Below are positions 59,233-64,000 of a stretch of DNA of 64,000 bases, one piece after another. A model generated the notes under the pieces. The model was not told where the DNA came from. It did not search any database and saw nothing but the letters and a program-made list of their open reading frames with translations. Each line of letters opens with the position of its first letter. Within the stretch, counting starts at the first letter, position 1. The translations under genes were made by a program, and so were the position numbers. The DNA comes from Nemopilema nomurai. Its lineage: Eukaryota; Cnidaria; Scyphozoa; Rhizostomeae; Rhizostomatidae. Where the stretch lies: assembly GCA_003864495.1 (NCBI GenBank), contig ML133401.1, forward strand, positions 3,959,189 to 4,023,188. The letters are read 5' to 3'.

Positions 59233-61718
59233 ATGGAAAGCGTAGAAACGCAAGGAAAAGAAGAAACCTTTACTATTCTGGAAGATGATGCATGGACTCA
59301 CAAAACGCAAGAGATGGTAGAACTTCTCCTTGCACGGCTTTCGTCGAGAGAAAAGCATCTAAATGAGGCAAGAACATTGTTAGAAGGCGAACGAAGAAGT
59401 ATTTCACAACTAAAAGAACAAGTAGGTGGCGTTTTTGTAGGTTGCGTGGTGAAGAAAAGCTATATAGTTTTTTTCCGTTTCATATGTGTAAGAAGGGAGA
59501 GTAATATTTTAATATACTATCACAGTTGTGAAGCATTTTTAAACGTGGATGTTTAATATTCTAGATGTTGAATATAGCTTTCTTGTAATACTTGTTGCAA
59601 TCAATTTATTCAGGATTGCAAGCGGAGTAGTTGCAAAGGAAGGACGTGTCATAGGACTCTAGTTTTTTATTTACTTAAAATGATCAGAAGATTCTCTCAA
59701 TGAGTTTTTCAAAACACTCAAGAATATCCCGGGTTTTTATTGATGCCTATCGAAGGATGCATTCTTATTGTACTTGTTTTTATATCCAAAATTTTAGTGA
59801 ATGTTTTATCGGCCCTTTATTACTAGGTTCTATCCACAAGCATTGAAATGGTATCTAAATATTTGATAGTTATCTCACCTGATATCGCTGTATTTGCTTA
59901 TAAAAGTTTTTTATAGCCTCAACATTTCAACATTTGTTAAAATTTCCTTTAAGCAATTGCTTTGGCACATTTGATAACAGTGAAACAATTTTAGTAAATT
60001 TTTAGTAAATTTAGCTCTAATTTAAATGGGTTTTTATGAAAAAGATATTATTAGGGTTTTTGAATGTCCTGTGGTTAAACTTTTGAAAAAGAAGGGCTGG
60101 TTTTTGTTCTTTGGCTGCCTTTTTATAAACGTGCCATCTCTGGGTATTTTCCTAAGAAATTGTTTGTTAGATTTCGCCTTAATTTTTTACTCTAGAAACA
60201 TTTCCTAAGCTCAAGACATGAAATTGAATTAAATTATGATTTAATGATGCATGCATACAAGCTACTTACCCATAACAGCTCAAAATTATGACTCCAGATA
60301 TACAAAACAAGATTATTATACATGAAAAGCAACAAAAGTGTTTTTGAATGTATTGCTTTGTGGAAGCTTTTATTGTTAGTCCTTTAAACAGGTGTTTTTG
60401 TGAGGCTTGTGAATTTCAATAGATATATTTCAGAATGAATGGTAGGAGAAAAATGGTAGAAGTCATTTAGTTTTTTATTGCATCTTCCAGTTTGCAAAGG
60501 TTGACTAGCTATGAAAATGTATTTTATCAACGAATCAGAAGTATCATATTAATTTTGCCTCCAGTTTCAGCTAGACAGTTATTGGCAATGAATTCATTTG
60601 TCTGATTTTGTGAAAATTTGACGTAAACTCAATTTTAAGGGGTTAGAGTATATAAAAGCAGCTTTTTTCAGCTACAAGATGAGCATGCAAGGAAATTGGA
60701 GGAATTGGCGCAAACAGAGAATGAACTGAAAAACAATTACGAAGAGAAACTAAGGAAACTGGAAGATGAAAAGAAATTTGTGAAAGATATATCAAGTGCT
60801 CAAAAGACCAAAATCAAGTTAGATGTTGGTGGCAATGTTTTCTCTACTTCCTTAAGCACTCTCTGTAAGTTTGAACATTCAATGCTTTCTGCAATGTTCT
60901 CTGGAAGATACAATCTGAAGGAATCTGATGATGGCACCTTTTTTATTGATCGTGATGGAACATACTTTAGGTATATTTTGAACTTTCTTAGGGGCCAAAT
61001 CTTGGAACAAAATGATCTGCCAAGTGATAAACATGTATTAAGGGAAATTAAACAAGAAGCTGATTTTTATCAACTCAACAGCCTGGTGCAATTTATTGAC
61101 GAAATCTTGATCAAAGAGGCTTTGGGTAAGAATGATTACTCACAGGAAGATATAAATGAGCTGCTTTCCACAGTAGTTAAGACAGAAAAGGTTCCAAAGA
61201 ACTCAATCTCCAATTCACGACTAATTACACATGGTTTTTCTGTTGCAAATGCTGCCCTAAAAAGCCAGTCGTCAACTGAGAATCCTGCTGGCAGTAGTAA
61301 AGCAAACTTTGTCGTACAGAACATGACCAAAAACAAACTGGACTTCACTGGAAAATTGCTAACAGGGATATCCTTTTCACATACCACATTTAACCATGAT
61401 GTTTCGTTCAGAAATTCGGACCTGTCAGGAGCTGCATTCTATGGCTGTGAGTTCAATGTCAACTGCACTGTAGATTTTACTCATGCGGATTTGAGAGATT
61501 GCGACTTTCGAAATTGCAAAGGGAAGGAAGCCGGCCCAAAAATGAGCTTTGGCCCTAGTACATTTGAATTCGGCAACGGAGGCTTGGTTAGTGGAGCTAG
61601 CTCGGATATCTTCATAAAGCTTATCCAATGCAAGAAGATTTTATTTAGAGGAGCTAAAATTGAAGGTGCAAAATTTGATCCAAATGTATTAAGTGTTGTC
61701 GCCAATTGCCTTCTTTAG
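59233..61718 (+). CDS. KCTD-type BTB / pentapeptide-repeat protein
   Basis: Two exons, 59233-59421 and 60672-61718, phase 0 junction (CAA|GTAGGT ... TTTTTTCAG|CTA), 411 residues. Residues ~45-105 are a charged coiled coil (LSSREKHLNEARTLLEGE ... NYEEKLRKLEDEKK). Residues ~110-210 are a T1-type BTB domain: IKLDVGGNVFSTSLSTL, then SMLSAMFSGRY, FFIDRDGTYFRYILNFLRG, EADFYQLNSL. Residues ~275-400 carry pentapeptide-like repeats (SFSHTTFNH, FRNSDLSGAAF, FTHADLRDCDF, FRGAKIEGAKF). This BTB-then-pentapeptide order is that of KCTD9-like proteins, which can act as cullin-3 substrate adaptors; the substrate is unknown. The ATG at 59233 (GTGATGG context) is preferred. The frame is open upstream to a stop at 59047 without another ATG, so a further 5' exon is possible (acceptor GGCACTAG at 59130-59137). 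Confidence 0.85.
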
Positions 61719-64000
61719 CAGTTGTCCACGGGATGTGGTTGTTTGGATTTTAACTCACCGTCTAAATGTGGAACATGTATAGTCGGTTTGTTTTAAGTTA
61801 AGACTTTGCGCTGTTTGAAAACATTCGACAATTAATCGCATATTTTACTTTAGAATAGTTAAATGGACTCTGCTAAATTATTGGGCCTAAGCTTGTGTAT
61901 GTTTGAGTGAAAATGGTAATTTTAGCTGTTGAAAAATTTTATGAAGACTTTAAGTAACGAACATATGGATTGATGTACAGTACTGTTTAATATATTTTAG
62001 GTAGGTACCTATATCGTGAAGACCGTCGCATTTACACTTCTTCAAGACGCAAACGTTCATGCTCTCCGACTTCTCTAATGACACAAATTATTTGCTATTT
62101 TTTCCCAATAGAGTCCCATTTTCCCTTCACAACTTGCTATCGTATGGTACAATTCACGCCATGGTCATGCCCATTTCGATGGAGTTTTCGCCTAAATCCA
62201 AATAGGTCCCGTCCCCTTTGCCGCATTAAAAGTTCACTTTTAACGTGGGATGAGGTTACGAATTACGATTGTGTCACCACTAGGTCACATCTCATTTTCA
62301 TTATGTTTCATACAATTGGTGCTGGAAAGAATGCTTACAAAAATCAAGTCGTGATCTCTTTGCCCTCTACATTACTATGAAAAATTCCTGAATCTCCTTC
62401 GAACATTCACAATAACTAAATGACTCCATTTATTGGCTCCATTTTGGAGCAAGGAGTTAATTATGATAAAACTTCTGTTTCGGACGCTTATAGGCCAAGA
62501 CTGATCCAGTGTTATCACGAAGCATGAAACAGTATTTGCTATGTTATTTCAAAACCATAGGCGCCGACTACGTGGGGGCTTGGGGGCTCGAGCTATTACG
62601 TTATTAAAGCGACAGGTAATTTCTCTACCTTTCAACTTTTTTAAATTTTTTTAAAATTTAAATTTTGAGCCCCCCTGGGAAAAATAAAAGTCGGCGCCTA
62701 TGTTCAAAACAATACTTTTTCAGCATCTTATTTGCTATTGAAATGTTTTTTAATTATTTGAAGCACTAAGTGATGTTGTATTGTTACCTAATTTGATCTA
62801 AATCCTGGCTTATGCAAAGCCCTTTTCTTCACTCTCCTCGCAAACCATTACAGGATTTACGAATAACCTTTGCTGGCAGAAGATCAAATTATGTAACCAC
62901 ATTACTGTCATTACGAGCTGTTTTTGCTCAAATTTCACAGCACCGCATTAGTGTGAGGCACAATTCTTATTCTTCAAAATGCAAAACGACGAAACAGCGG
63001 GAACCATGACGTCATAGGCCTGTATATCAAGATCCTGCTAAATTGACTATTTGTGCGAAATACTGATTTGCGAGCAAGCTTTTCATATTTCCAGATGTCA
63101 TACTTTGACCTTGAAACAGTAGTATGACATCTGCAAGAACTTGAAGCAGAAGCAATGGTATGTTTATACCGTCCTTTGTAGATGTGCCGAGACTTATTCC
63201 TAATCTGGGATACGCCTTGAAGAGACATCAAGTGACATATTGAGGTCACAGTAACATGAGCTGTCTTCTCGGTTATGCAATAAAAGAGTCCAGATTCAGC
63301 GACATGGAACATCAACAGAAAATACCTCGTTATTCTAAACCAAAAATATCGAGGCTGAAGGGACCACAGGTAAACTCTACAGTACTCCTTCATTTGTCTC
63401 AGGGGCAATTCTGGCCTGAAAAACTGAGGGAGGCCCATCACGGAAAATCCTGTAATATTGGTGTACAGACACAATATCTTTATTAAGTAACGCCTTACTT
63501 TAAGGAGATCTAAATCGTCTCATTTCATTAATTCAATATATAGAGTTGATTCGTGCGGAAGTTCAGAGGGAGTTCTTGTGCATTCCTTCCCCCTCCCTCT
63601 TAGAAACGCCATTGATTTCCCTGTGTACCTTCCACGCACATTAGGTACAAAAGTCTATCGGGAATATGCTGCTTCTAAAAAGCAATTCTTTCAACGGGAA
63701 AAGTAACTTATTGACTGAGGCTTTTTCTCGCATGTGGACGAATCAGTCAGTGTGGGCGGGACGATCAGATTCCGGCTCCAATCTATCTGGACTTAGTGTG
63801 TTTAAGGATTACACTTCTGGGGGTCCTGCACCTCTTGTCGCCTTGTTTGTAAACAACATTTAAAATGTAAACAATCTTTTTAAGTGGTTTTTCATTCAGT
63901 TTTGATTAGAACCGATCGGGCTCAAAGTTGCCACTAAAAGCCAGGTTATGTCATCAAGTATTTAATTCCATATTGTTACCCTGTGGCTTAATGGCAATAA
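61719..64000. other. right flank, no gene supported
   Basis: 3' side of the BTB gene, then AT-rich DNA with the MITE at 62556-62702. Open frames at 62974-63474 (minus) and elsewhere lack domains and splice partners. Confidence 0.4.
62556..62702. mobile_element. 147-bp foldback MITE with 8-bp target duplication
   Basis: Ends CATAGGCGCCGACT and AGTCGGCGCCTATG are perfect inverse copies; next inward are GGGGGCTTGGGGGCTC and GAGCCCCCC. TTCAAAAC flanks it directly on both sides (62548-62555 and 62703-62710). An 8-bp duplication is typical of hAT-type elements. Confidence 0.85.

Noticed and set aside
1..64000. tRNA, rRNA, CRISPR array or prokaryotic operon signals
   Set aside because: None seen while reading; a covariance-model scan would be needed to exclude small RNA genes.

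Overview
This is nuclear DNA from an animal: AT-rich (roughly 37% GC by impression), with GT-AG introns, immunoglobulin (Ig) and fibronectin III (Fn3) exons in phase 1-1, abundant MITEs and minisatellites, and no prokaryotic signals. The gene types, intron sizes and repeats suggest a non-bilaterian metazoan, most likely a cnidarian. That assignment is inference.

Layout. 0.8-2.4 kb: an intronless SLC7-type amino-acid transporter (minus), with a decayed fragment of the same gene at 3.5 kb. 3.8-9.2 kb: mobile DNA, including a 3.2 kb element with terminal inverted repeats, TTAA at both ends and a decayed gene with a P2X7-ballast-like cysteine motif. 10.9-12.5 kb: exons of an unrecognised, decaying minus-strand gene. 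12.9-13.8 kb: a ~100 bp tandem array.

14.2-55.8 kb: the main feature, a head-to-head pair of large IgSF receptor genes. Gene A (minus, 14.2-25.7 kb) and gene B (plus, 34.2-55.8 kb) share a V-like exon and twelve Ig exons inside two inverted arms of about 9 kb each (16.2-25.8 and 36.6-45.4 kb), around an ~10.8 kb spacer. All extracellular exons are phase 1-1. Gene B also has a signal-peptide exon, an Fn3 exon, a transmembrane exon, a 16-nt microexon and two tail exons with ITIM-like tyrosine motifs. I found no signal-peptide or transmembrane exon for gene A. Gene B has a 1-nt deletion in its seventh exon.

In the exons compared by eye (V-like, fourth and fourteenth), nearly all differences between copies change the amino acid (37 against 4), whereas the middle exons are almost identical. 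This pattern fits a rapidly diversifying self/non-self or immune-type receptor pair whose centre is homogenised by gene conversion. The architecture is comparable to, but not shown to be homologous with, invertebrate allorecognition receptors such as Hydractinia Alr proteins.

56-64 kb: gene-poor DNA with a possible SGNH-hydrolase-like remnant, a two-exon KCTD-type BTB/pentapeptide-repeat gene (59.2-61.7 kb, plus) and an 8-bp-TSD MITE.
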